Positions 53,655-62,929 of a stretch of DNA of 64,000 nt are shown here, piece by piece (the first letter of the stretch is position 1; each line of letters opens with the position of its first letter). Source of the stretch: Bdellovibrionales bacterium Ga0074139. Lineage in GTDB: Bacteria; Bdellovibrionota; Bdellovibrionia; Bdellovibrionales; Bdellovibrionaceae. Below the pieces are notes generated by a model. That model ran no database searches. It was not told the DNA's origin and saw only the letters and a program-made list of their open reading frames with translations. The stretch covers positions 124,001 through 188,000 of the forward strand of contig LNEB01000003.1 of NCBI GenBank assembly GCA_001464795.1, in the 5' to 3' direction. Position numbers and translations under genes: made by a program.

Positions 53655-55811
53655 CTATCTAGCCAATCCAGTCACTAAATCAACTTCTGTTATTCCTGAG
53701 CGAATTTTATCATTCACCCTAGAAAAACCCCCACCGTAAAGCCAAAATCGATTACCAATTTGCAAGGCTCCGTAAGCGGTAATATCCAAAGCCGGATCCC
53801 ACGCCGTTAAGACTCCTGTACTATCAGTTCTGGCAACGGCTCTGGGAACAGAATTAACTGTGGAATAACTTCCTGTGAAAATAACGTCACCGTTGGTTTG
53901 CTTCAAAAATCTGTACGTACTTCCGTTCGCACTTGGATTCCAAGTTGATACGGTAGCTGAGGGTATATCAAGACTAGCCACATTCACACGTGTGGCACCA
54001 CCCACCAAGTTAAAGGCCCCACCGATAAATAGCTCGTCGTTACTAAGTCCAAAGCCTACAATGTAGTTATTCACACTAACGGCCCAACTGGATAAAGCTC
54101 CTGTGGAATCGACCCGAGCCAGCTTGGGTCTTGAGACTCCACCCACATTATTAAATGTGCCACCCAAGAAAAAATCATTTCCGTAACGAATGATGGTATA
54201 AATCAGGGCATCTGCATTAGGATTCCAACTTTGCAAAGTTCCATCGGCAGAAAACGCGGCCGCACGATTTCTTACAGTTCCACCGGTACTTGTTGTAAAC
54301 GCACCCACCGCATAAACAATTCCTGATGGATCAATTTCAATAAAGCTGACATAACTGTTCACAAGAGGACGCCAAGAGGTTGCACCGGATTTTGTGAATG
54401 CCGCCAAATGCGTGGCCGCCACTCCACCACTTGAGGTGAAAGCTCCACCCGCATAAACTGTATCAGTTGCTGGATTGTAGGCCAGACTCCAAACTAAACT
54501 GTTCCCGGGACCATCCATATTGCCATCGAAACTCATCAGATTTCCATTGAAGTCCATGGCAGCGATGTACTTTCGCTTCACACCTTTAAAAAAAGTCATG
54601 TAGCCACCTAAAAAAATATTTCCTAATGAATTTTGAGCATAGGCACGAACAGTGGAACCAGGTTCCGGCGCCCAAGCCAGCGGAGTATTAGAGGCTGGAT
54701 CCAGTTTGGCCGCTGAAACTCGGGCAACTCCTGAAGTGGTGAAATTATCAAAATCACCGCCTACAAAAAGATTGGCTCCATCAAAGTGAACTGCGAAAAC
54801 TGTACCATTAGGTTGAGGGCTCCAGCTATTCAGTGCACCAGTGGTCATATTCACAGAAGCTAAATTCGTGCGACTTGTTCCACCGACCAATTGAAAGTAT
54901 CCGCCCATCCAAATTTGCGTGCCATCAGTTGCCATTCCACGCACCCAATCACTGGGATTCGGATTCCATGCTGTGGCTGTCGCCGGTGAAGACAGCGTGA
55001 TGGCGGCTGCATAATTTCTAGCAGTGGGGCCTACGACAGAGGTGAATTGTCCACCCACATAAATATCCGTTGCAGAAAAAACAAAGGTACGAACGCTGCT
55101 GTTAACACTGGGAATCCAAGTCGCATCTAAAACTCCAGAGGTATTGACCCTAGCTAATCTTCCTGTAGTGGTTCCAGAGATCATCGTAAAACCTCCACCT
55201 AAGTAAATGGAGGATCCGTTGTAATCGATATAATTAACAATATTATTAGGATTTGGATTAAACGCTTGAAGCACACCTGCTGTATCAACGGCTGCCATAA
55301 AGTTACGACCCGATCCACCCATGCTTGTGAACCAGCCTCCGATATAAATCACACTTCCCACTTTAACCATAGACATCACGGTGTCATTGGCATCAGGATT
55401 CCAAGACGTTAAATTTCCACTGCTATCAATATGAGCTAAACGATTTCGAGGTGTACCACCCACAAGTGTAAAGTCTCCGCCGATGTACCATCCATCACTA
55501 CCATCAGGGATCGCAGTAAAAACAGTACCACTGATAGCTGGAAAATTAGAAAATGTATCAACAGCCGTTGTGGCATTCACAACTTTCCCGTTACCAAAAC
55601 ATTGCCCTGCACGGTTAAAATTTCCTCCAACAAACATAGTATTTGAAGAAGTGACGGCATGAAGAACTTGATAGTCAAAACAAACGGGGGCCGGTACCAA
55701 GACTGAACCCCAGTTAGAACTGGAGGTTCTTGCATTGGCGAATTGAAGATTAGAAATTAACAGGCCTATCAGCAGTAAGAATTTACTGAAAACCGGCAAC
55801 CCACGTGACAT
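53655..55811 (-). CDS. Exported multi-propeller protein, 14 repeats
   Basis: 718 aa with signal peptide (about 1-27). Fourteen repeats of the VYAGGAF-type strand and following SWNPN-like segment can be counted, most clearly from FVGGNF to WLYGGGF. As each repeat has the four-strand look of a blade, 14 repeats equal two seven-bladed propellers. The first repeats carry a Cys pair (VCFDYQVLHAV and RAGQC), placed like those of the 28-repeat protein. The ATG at 55811 lies within the last 29 bases of fibre C, with a GGGAAG ribosome site, so translation is coupled to the fibre. Same operon ends with the 141-aa membrane protein. Confidence 0.85.
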   Translation of the reverse strand: MSRGLPVFSKFLLLIGLLISNLQFANARTSSSNWGSVLVPAPVCFDYQVLHAVTSSNTMFVGGNFNRAGQCFGNGKVVNATTAVDTFSNFPAISGTVFTAIPDGSDGWYIGGDFTLVGGTPRNRLAHIDSSGNLTSWNPDANDTVMSMVKVGSVIYIGGWFTSMGGSGRNFMAAVDTAGVLQAFNPNPNNIVNYIDYNGSSIYLGGGFTMISGTTTGRLARVNTSGVLDATWIPSVNSSVRTFVFSATDIYVGGQFTSVVGPTARNYAAAITLSSPATATAWNPNPSDWVRGMATDGTQIWMGGYFQLVGGTSRTNLASVNMTTGALNSWSPQPNGTVFAVHFDGANLFVGGDFDNFTTSGVARVSAAKLDPASNTPLAWAPEPGSTVRAYAQNSLGNIFLGGYMTFFKGVKRKYIAAMDFNGNLMSFDGNMDGPGNSLVWSLAYNPATDTVYAGGAFTSSGGVAATHLAAFTKSGATSWRPLVNSYVSFIEIDPSGIVYAVGAFTTSTGGTVRNRAAAFSADGTLQSWNPNADALIYTIIRYGNDFFLGGTFNNVGGVSRPKLARVDSTGALSSWAVSVNNYIVGFGLSNDELFIGGAFNLVGGATRVNVASLDIPSATVSTWNPSANGSTYRFLKQTNGDVIFTGSYSTVNSVPRAVARTDSTGVLTAWDPALDITAYGALQIGNRFWLYGGGFSRVNDKIRSGITEVDLVTGLAR

Positions 55812-58800
55812 AAATTTTGCTTCCCATTTTTGTAAAGTGATAAACGGTTTCAGTGCCGCTGACAGTTAAACCATTGGCTGGACTAAACAAAAAAGTGTCT
55901 GAACTGTGGGTAAAAGTACAAGTTCCTTGCGTCGTACCTTGTACTGCTAAAGTGTAACTTCCACCATCACGCATATTTTGTAAAGTCATGGCTCCGCAAC
56001 TTGCAGACGTGTATTGCATATTTCCATTGTCAAAATTAAATGTGGTTGATGCTGCATTATCAACTACAGGGGAAACAATTTGTCCACCCACCTCAAGATT
56101 ATTTGTCATCGACACTTGTCCAGCGGCATCGATCGTCATTCTTGGCGTGTTAGAAGTTTCAAAATTAAATGCAAAAGCATCATTAGTTCCGATGGTGACA
56201 GCACTACCCGTAGCGTTTCCGTTATTTAAAATATCACCTGAACCGCCACCACCACCAACAAGATCAACATAAGCTGCACCATTTTCAGAGATACGGAATT
56301 TATTCGATGTAGAATCAAAATAAATTCTTCCTTGGCCTGCTGGTGAGACGCCAGGTGATGCAATTCCACGTTGCGAGAATGCACCGTTCACGTCCAGAAC
56401 AGTATTTGGATTAGTTATTCCAATACCGACATTACCAATCGAGTCAACTCTCATTCGCTCTATTGCATCTGTTGCGAAAAGAATAGGATCCGCACCGTGA
56501 TTGACGATGACCATTCCGTCTGAAGCAGGAGCCGTGTAAATGAAACCACGATTTTGATAGATTCCCGAAAGTCCTGTAGCGCCGGCTCCTCCATGTCCGT
56601 AAGCCGCAATTCTATCCCCACCGATGTCAGCTACAAATAGCGATTCTGCTGCAGTGCCAGGATTAGTGTTTAAAACTCTCATTATAACATCGTCATCTTT
56701 TGCATGACTCATAACAAACTCATCGCCTGGATTTGTCGTCCCGATACCGACATTGCCATTAGGTAAAATTGTCATTCTAGGTGTATTATTTGTTTCAAAA
56801 TTCAGTGCAAAATTATCATTCGTTCCCAAAGTCGCAGCACCAGCAAAAGAATTTCCGTTATTTAAAATATCACCTGAACCACCCGCGCCTACAAGATCAA
56901 CGTAAGCTCCGCCATTTTCGGAAACTCTGAATTTGTTGGATGTGGAATCAAAATAAATTCTTCCTTGATCAGCCGGTGACACAGCAGGAGCTGCCATTTC
57001 ACGCTGGGTGAAAGCTCCGTTTAAATCAAAAGCTGTTGATGGCGATGTTGTACCGATACCAATATTTCCATTTGATAAATTTCCGTAAATTGCATTTCCA
57101 ATATTGAGTTGATTAGAACCTGTAGCCGCGACGACATCAATGTCATAACCAATGATTATATTATTACTACCCGTTGTTAAATTATCACCAGCTCCATAAC
57201 CAACACCAATATTATTACTTCCAGTGGCAAGATTCAGTGCTCTTGCACCGAGTGCCGTGTTGTTGTTTCCGTCAGCATTGTTAGCTAAACTATCAGAGCC
57301 AAGTGCTGCATTGTTTTGTCCAGTGGTATTTGCAATAGAGGCATTACTTCCAATCGCAGTATTAAAACTTGCATTAGTTGCTGTTAAAAGTGCGTTATTT
57401 CCTAGTGCCGTGTTAGCTGTTCCAGTTACTAAAAGTCGAAGAGCGGTATTACCAACAGCTGTATTCGCATCACCAGAAGCTAAAGTTCGAAGACTTGCTT
57501 GTCCAACGGCCGTGTTACCGATGCCGGTCGTATTTAAATTCAATGCGTTGACTCCGACAGCTGTGTTGCTAGCACCAGTTGTGTTAGCATCTAAGGCATC
57601 AGAGCCAATCGCTGTGTTCGCTGATCCAGTGGTGTTATTTAATAGTGCATCTCGACCGACAGCTGTGTTGAAACTACCCGTCGAGTTTGTCATCAGAGTT
57701 TGATTACCAACGGCCACGTTGCTTGCACCTGACGTTATATTCATCATTGAGCTATGTCCGATGGCTGTATTTCGAACACCCACGTTTGATGCAGCAGTTG
57801 TGCTACCTCTGAGTGCATAAGCACCTAAAGCAGTGCTTTGAGTCTGTTGAAAAGATGCGGTGCTGTCTGCGTAGCGCATGGCTTGAAAACCGACGGCTGT
57901 GGATTCACTTCTACCCACATTAGAATTCAAAGACATGTAACCAATAGCCGTATTACCAACACCATTAACATTTGTTTGAAATGACAAGGGACCGATGGCT
58001 AAATTTTGCACTCCCGTTGAGCTTGAACCCACTCCGCTGCCTAGGAAGAAATTAAAACTTGTTGTGTAATCTGCAACTCCATCACTTAAACCATCAATCG
58101 ATGATGATCCTGATGATGTACAAACCGCAAAACCTGAGGCATCAAAACCTAAAACTTGACCAACACCGCAAGTGAATGAAGAAGCAACACCAGAGCCGTT
58201 AGCAACAATGGCTTGATTAGCATTAAAACCACTCATCGAAGTTAAAATATCAGAATAAGCTGCACCATTTTCAGAGATACGAAATTTATTAGATGTGGAA
58301 TCAAAATAAATTCTGCCTTGGCCTACAGGTGAAACAGCAGGTGCTGCGATTCCACGTTGCGAGAATGCGCCGTTAATATCCAAAATAGTTCCTGGAGCTG
58401 TTGTTCCAATTCCCAAATTTCCATCAGCTGTTAATGTCATTCTTGGAGTACCGTTGGTGCTTGGATTTCCATAAACTAAGGCCGTCTGACTTTTAAAAGT
58501 CAGATCACCCATTTGATAACCAATAAAGGATCCATCAACTGAATTGTCAGTACTCAATGATAACATAGAATCACTGGAATTAATGGCCATCCAAGGTGAA
58601 CTGGCTCCAGAGGTAAAACTTTGCACATTAAAAGTGGCTTGCGAATCGTAGCCTGCAGCATCGACTCCCACACCTGCACGACCTGCCACAGTTAATAAAG
58701 TATTGGGAGAAGCTGTTCCAATTCCCACATTGCCGTTATTTAAAATTGTCATTCGTGAACTGTTATTAGTTTCTAAATTAAGTGCAAAGTTATCGTTGGT

Positions 58801-61800
58801 ACCAATGGTCACAGCACTACCCGTGGTATTTCCGTTATTTAAAATATCACCCGAACCACCACCTGAGCTTACAAGATCAACGTAAGCTCCACCGTTTTCA
58901 GAAACTCTAAATTTATTAGATGTAGAATCAAAATAAATCCGTCCTTGGTCAGTGGCTGACACAGCAGGGGCTGAAGCTATTCCACGCTGATCAATGGCTG
59001 ATGCAATGGACACTGGCGCTGTGGCATCTGTAGTATAAATAGAAAATTTATTCGTTCCTTCGATAGTTCCTGTATAAAGACCGTAGGCATTATTAATTAC
59101 ACCAGCACCTGGTTTTAATATTTCAGCCGCAACTCCGAAGGCATTATTCACAGTGCCCGCACCGGTGTGATTGATTCGATTAAATGAATTTCTGACAACA
59201 TCAACTGTCGCAGAACCTGAACCAATGGTCATATCATTCCAACTGGTTGTCACAACATTATTATTAGCAATTAAATCTAACGTTAAGCCATTTCTTGAAC
59301 CTGTAACTAAGGCAGTAGAATTAGACGGATTATTCATAAACGTTGAAGTGTTTGATGTAATCGCCTCGCCAGAGTTTGCATCAAATGGATTTGTATAAAC
59401 CTCAAATTTGTGGTTTGGATTACCAGTTCCAATTCCCACATTACCGTTAGCACTGATTCGCATTCGTTCGCTATTGTTCGTAGAAAATCCAATCGTGTTC
59501 GTAGCTGGAGCAAACATTCCCGTGCCCACACTGGAATTAGCTCCTAATCCATAAGAAGGATCCGTAGCTGATCCAGGGTAAACTCGCTGTGATCTGTAAT
59601 AATCAAAAACACCATTATTAAATTGAGCGGCATCAGAGCCACCGATGGTCATCATTAAGACATCATCAGCACCGCTGTAAAAACCCGTATTAGGATCATT
59701 AGTAAATGAATATGACGGTGCAAGGTCAGATCCATCATCAGCTAAATAAGTACCACCACTTCCACCACCCGCCCCCACAAGGTCCACGTAAGCTCCGCCG
59801 TTTTCAGAGACTCTAAATTTATTAGATGTGGAATCAAAATATATTCTTCCTTGATCAGCGGGTGATACTGCAGGAGCTGCAATTTCACGCATGGTAACGG
59901 CACCGTTAATATCCAAAGTAGTTGAAGGATTTGTCATTCCACCAAGACCCACTCGGCGATTGGTGAGATCTCCAAAAATGGTGGGATCTCCAGAGGCATT
60001 ATGAATGTATAACCTGTTAGACTCAGTTGCTGGAAATGTCACGGGTCCCGCAGAATGACCTAAGTAAATATTGGAATCTCCAGTTTGAAGACTTTCACCA
60101 GCACTTACTCCCAAGGCAGTATTATTTCCACCCTCAGCTCTGTACAAAGACAACCTTCCAATTGCAGTGTTTCCTGAGGATGACTGAAGAAAAGTGAGAG
60201 TTGCACTTCCAAGCGCCGTATTTCCTGTGCCATTGGTTACATTCACAAGACTACCACTTCCAATAGCTGTATTTGCATTACCAGTTGTTAAGCTTAAAAG
60301 TGCTTCCGGCCCAACTGCGGTATTTGTGCCACCAGTTGTTACAGACTGCAGTGCTTGATTACCAACCGCCGTGTTATCTACGCCAGTTGTAAGAGACTGC
60401 ATAACTTGACTTCCGACACCAGTATTTCGAATTGCTGCACTGCCGTTTCCTGCACCTTGACCTAAGTATAAACTATTATTTGTATAATTTGCAGCTGCAT
60501 CACTTAATGCATCAATTGTTGAGGCACCGCCCGCGCCTACAAGATCCACGTAAGCGCCGCCGTTTTCTGAGACTCTGAATTTGTTCGATGTAGAATCAAA
60601 ATAAATTCTTCCTTGGTCCGTGGGTGATACGGCAGGAGTTGCCATTTCACGAACATTCACTGCACCGTTCACATCTAAAGTGGTCGATGGATTTGTCATT
60701 CCACCAAGACCCACGCGGCGGTTAGTAAGATCTCCAAAAATTGTAGGATTACCAGCTGCATTATGAATATAAAGTTGATTAGAGATAACTCCCGGAGCTG
60801 ATGGGCCCGATAGATAGCCTAAAAATATATTTCCATCACTCAATCCTGTTGCATTATCTCCGCTAGCTGTACCGATGGCTGTGTTGTTTCCACCATTTCC
60901 TAAACTAGAAAGTGATGCACGCCCCAAAGCCACGTTAGCAGATCCACTGACTGAGTTCACAAGTGAGAGTTCACCCACGGCTACGTTATCACCACCGTCA
61001 ATATTTTGATACATGCTTGCATTTCCAACAGCTGTGTTTCGACTTCCTGTTGTAGACCTATTCAATGCTTCTCGACCAAAAGCTGCGTTATTGCCTCCGG
61101 TGGTCAGGCTTTGTAAACTAAGAGCACCGAAACCAGCATTATTTGCACCAGTTGTAACAGCTTGCAGTGACAAAGCACCAACGCTTGTATTTTGAGTGCC
61201 TGTCGTTGTTGTAGCCCCCACACCAGAGCCTAAATACATATTATAAGTTGTTGCATAATCGGTCGCCGCATCAGTTAAACCATCTATTGTTGTAGCACCC
61301 GCTCCGCCATCATCCGTCCCGCAACCCGCAATTCCTGCTCCATCAAATTTAATAATCTGATTCAGTCCGCAGTTCAGTGATGTCAATGCAGTGCCTGTGG
61401 CATTCGCAACGATCACATCTCCAGCACCAAGAGCTGTGCTATTTTGAGGAATTTGATTGATACCAGTGCCTACGTTTACATTTAATGTCGCAACTCCACT
61501 GGTCGCACCACCCGTAAGACCTGTGCCTGCTACAACTTCTGTGATGTCTCCGCCCGCTCCAGCAGCCGACCACGAAAGAACTCCCGCACCATCTGTTGTA
61601 AGCACTTCACCTGCATCACCATCATTAATTGGTAAAGTCAGGGCATAGTTTGCAACAATATCTGTCGGAGTTCTGATAGTAACCGTGTTCGTGTCGTTAT
61701 CATTCAAAACTAAATTTCTTCCAGAAAAATTGGTAGCAGCCACAGAATTAATGTTCGTGATGTTTTGATTTCCCATATTAATGGGACCCGTCATTGTGCC

Positions 61801-62820
61801 ACCAGCCAAAGGAAGTTTTGATGAATCATTCACCGCCGTGTTCACAACACCAGTCACTCGACCTTTCGCATCTGTTGTGATCACAGGAATTTGTGAGCTA
61901 GAGCCGTAAGTTCCAGCGGCCCCCACATCGCCTAAAGATAAAACTCCAGCTGCTAATCTTAGACCACTGGTCGCTTCATCGGTTAAACCTTGGACAACAC
62001 CTTTAGCCGCATACGAGGCATCACCAACAGCAGAACCCACGGCATCCGCTGAAGGCACCCAGTTTGTTCCATCAAATTTTAAAACTTGGCCAGTGGTAGG
62101 AGCTGTTGCAACGACATTTGTGCCACGGATTCGTGAAACGACTGTCGCGTTCGAAGGACCTGTGACATCACCTGCAAAGTTGTCTGATGGTCGTAAATAA
62201 TTCGTCGCCGTACCATTGACCAATCCAAGCAGCGTGTCCACTTGGGTGTTGGATAAAACAGTTTGTGAAGGGTAACTTGCAATTTTTAAAAACTCATCGG
62301 TATTGCGGTTACCTAATTTTTCGGCTTGATAAGCCAGTGGCACATAATTCACTTTCATCGAAGGCACATCTTCCCAAACTCCAGAATTAGCGACTTCACT
62401 AAAAGACATTTCCACAATTCGGCCATGCTGAGAAAGTGCATTGTAACTTGAGCCACTGGCGCAAGATAGGCCTGTGTAATTCACGCCGTTCGCAAAAACT
62501 TCTGCTAACTGAAAAGGTAAAGTTGTTACAGAGTTAGTAATCGAAGTTTGTGTTCGAACTGTAGGAACTGCCAATGATTGATCACCCACAGTCAATGTAA
62601 ACACTCCATTATCAGCGGGTGCCATGGGACGAATTTGAGTTTCTTCCCATAGTAAACAATTTTCTACTCCAGGAGATTTAATACGGATTCGAAACTGAGC
62701 GGTCGGTGCCACCAAAGGATTATCAGTGGAATCCACGATCTTTCCATGCAAAGTAATGCCAGAACTAGCATAAGTCCATTCGGACATAAAAAGGAGGTTA
62801 ATAACTAAAAATATTTTCAC
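55783..62820 (-). CDS. Mosaic trimeric fibre protein C (adhesin-like)
   Basis: 2345 aa from a GTG at 62820. An in-frame stop two codons upstream and the signal peptide fix this start; only a few bases separate it from the promoter. The N-terminal domain (GITLHGKIVDSTDNPLV onward) is close to that of fibre B. Then the common block, then a long shaft with six QGRIYFDSTSNKF cassettes and many NTAVGxxAL-type repeats. The C-terminal tip (GGSYTLAVQGTTQG, LFSPANGLTV) is a third version of the domain ending fibres A and B. The stop overlaps the start of the 14-repeat propeller by 29 bases. Adhesion in a trimeric fibre is the most likely role. Confidence 0.82.
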   Translation of the reverse strand: MKIFLVINLLFMSEWTYASSGITLHGKIVDSTDNPLVAPTAQFRIRIKSPGVENCLLWEETQIRPMAPADNGVFTLTVGDQSLAVPTVRTQTSITNSVTTLPFQLAEVFANGVNYTGLSCASGSSYNALSQHGRIVEMSFSEVANSGVWEDVPSMKVNYVPLAYQAEKLGNRNTDEFLKIASYPSQTVLSNTQVDTLLGLVNGTATNYLRPSDNFAGDVTGPSNATVVSRIRGTNVVATAPTTGQVLKFDGTNWVPSADAVGSAVGDASYAAKGVVQGLTDEATSGLRLAAGVLSLGDVGAAGTYGSSSQIPVITTDAKGRVTGVVNTAVNDSSKLPLAGGTMTGPINMGNQNITNINSVAATNFSGRNLVLNDNDTNTVTIRTPTDIVANYALTLPINDGDAGEVLTTDGAGVLSWSAAGAGGDITEVVAGTGLTGGATSGVATLNVNVGTGINQIPQNSTALGAGDVIVANATGTALTSLNCGLNQIIKFDGAGIAGCGTDDGGAGATTIDGLTDAATDYATTYNMYLGSGVGATTTTGTQNTSVGALSLQAVTTGANNAGFGALSLQSLTTGGNNAAFGREALNRSTTGSRNTAVGNASMYQNIDGGDNVAVGELSLVNSVSGSANVALGRASLSSLGNGGNNTAIGTASGDNATGLSDGNIFLGYLSGPSAPGVISNQLYIHNAAGNPTIFGDLTNRRVGLGGMTNPSTTLDVNGAVNVREMATPAVSPTDQGRIYFDSTSNKFRVSENGGAYVDLVGAGGASTIDALSDAAANYTNNSLYLGQGAGNGSAAIRNTGVGSQVMQSLTTGVDNTAVGNQALQSVTTGGTNTAVGPEALLSLTTGNANTAIGSGSLVNVTNGTGNTALGSATLTFLQSSSGNTAIGRLSLYRAEGGNNTALGVSAGESLQTGDSNIYLGHSAGPVTFPATESNRLYIHNASGDPTIFGDLTNRRVGLGGMTNPSTTLDINGAVTMREIAAPAVSPADQGRIYFDSTSNKFRVSENGGAYVDLVGAGGGSGGTYLADDGSDLAPSYSFTNDPNTGFYSGADDVLMMTIGGSDAAQFNNGVFDYYRSQRVYPGSATDPSYGLGANSSVGTGMFAPATNTIGFSTNNSERMRISANGNVGIGTGNPNHKFEVYTNPFDANSGEAITSNTSTFMNNPSNSTALVTGSRNGLTLDLIANNNVVTTSWNDMTIGSGSATVDVVRNSFNRINHTGAGTVNNAFGVAAEILKPGAGVINNAYGLYTGTIEGTNKFSIYTTDATAPVSIASAIDQRGIASAPAVSATDQGRIYFDSTSNKFRVSENGGAYVDLVSSGGGSGDILNNGNTTGSAVTIGTNDNFALNLETNNSSRMTILNNGNVGIGTASPNTLLTVAGRAGVGVDAAGYDSQATFNVQSFTSGASSPWMAINSSDSMLSLSTDNSVDGSFIGYQMGDLTFKSQTALVYGNPSTNGTPRMTLTADGNLGIGTTAPGTILDINGAFSQRGIAAPAVSPVGQGRIYFDSTSNKFRISENGAAYSDILTSMSGFNANQAIVANGSGVASSFTCGVGQVLGFDASGFAVCTSSGSSSIDGLSDGVADYTTSFNFFLGSGVGSSSTGVQNLAIGPLSFQTNVNGVGNTAIGYMSLNSNVGRSESTAVGFQAMRYADSTASFQQTQSTALGAYALRGSTTAASNVGVRNTAIGHSSMMNITSGASNVAVGNQTLMTNSTGSFNTAVGRDALLNNTTGSANTAIGSDALDANTTGASNTAVGVNALNLNTTGIGNTAVGQASLRTLASGDANTAVGNTALRLLVTGTANTALGNNALLTATNASFNTAIGSNASIANTTGQNNAALGSDSLANNADGNNNTALGARALNLATGSNNIGVGYGAGDNLTTGSNNIIIGYDIDVVAATGSNQLNIGNAIYGNLSNGNIGIGTTSPSTAFDLNGAFTQREMAAPAVSPADQGRIYFDSTSNKFRVSENGGAYVDLVGAGGSGDILNNGNSFAGAATLGTNDNFALNFETNNTPRMTILPNGNVGIGTTNPGDEFVMSHAKDDDVIMRVLNTNPGTAAESLFVADIGGDRIAAYGHGGAGATGLSGIYQNRGFIYTAPASDGMVIVNHGADPILFATDAIERMRVDSIGNVGIGITNPNTVLDVNGAFSQRGIASPGVSPAGQGRIYFDSTSNKFRISENGAAYVDLVGGGGGSGDILNNGNATGSAVTIGTNDAFAFNFETSNTPRMTIDAAGQVSMTNNLEVGGQIVSPVVDNAASTTFNFDNGNMQYTSASCGAMTLQNMRDGGSYTLAVQGTTQGTCTFTHSSDTFLFSPANGLTVSGTETVYHFTKMGSKIYVTWVAGFQ
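56258..60625 (-). repeat. Six recurring cassette copies in fibre C
   Basis: Copies coding for QGRIYFDSTSNKFR.SENG.AY lie at about 56258-56345, 56891-56985, 58250-58330, 58871-58950, 59771-59860 and 60537-60625. The domain between copies differs. Positions approximate. Confidence 0.7.
61310..62310 (-). repeat. Shared fibre block, copy in fibre C
   Basis: Third copy of the block found at 38100-38870 and 50390-51360. The part 61310-61500 is shared with fibre B only, the rest with both A and B. Confidence 0.7.
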
Positions 62821-62828
62821 TCTTTAAT

Positions 62829-62854
62829 TTATCGGTATGAGTTCGATTGGACTA
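62829..62854 (-). promoter_or_regulatory. FliA-like promoter of fibre C
   Basis: Minus-strand -10 element ACCGATAA (complement of 62829-62836) with TAGT 16 bases before its CGAT core (62851-62854). Eight bases separate it from the GTG at 62820. The region 62821-62929 holds nothing else I can see. Confidence 0.6.
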
Positions 62855-62929
62855 AAACAGCTAAGTGTTTAATGACTGGTCCAGTTGTTTCAATTTGAAA
62901 CAACTTATGGAAAAAAGATGCACAAAATC

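Noticed and set aside
51840-53660. A mobile element carrying the AAA ATPase
   Set aside because: No terminal inverted repeats, target-site duplications or transposase; acquisition remains a possibility only.
44402-62820. Many long antisense open frames inside the fibres and propellers (for example 37224-37415, 46962-47354, 57224-57703)
   Set aside because: They arise because the repeated sense codons have few stops in the opposite frames; no signal peptides, ribosome sites or domains.
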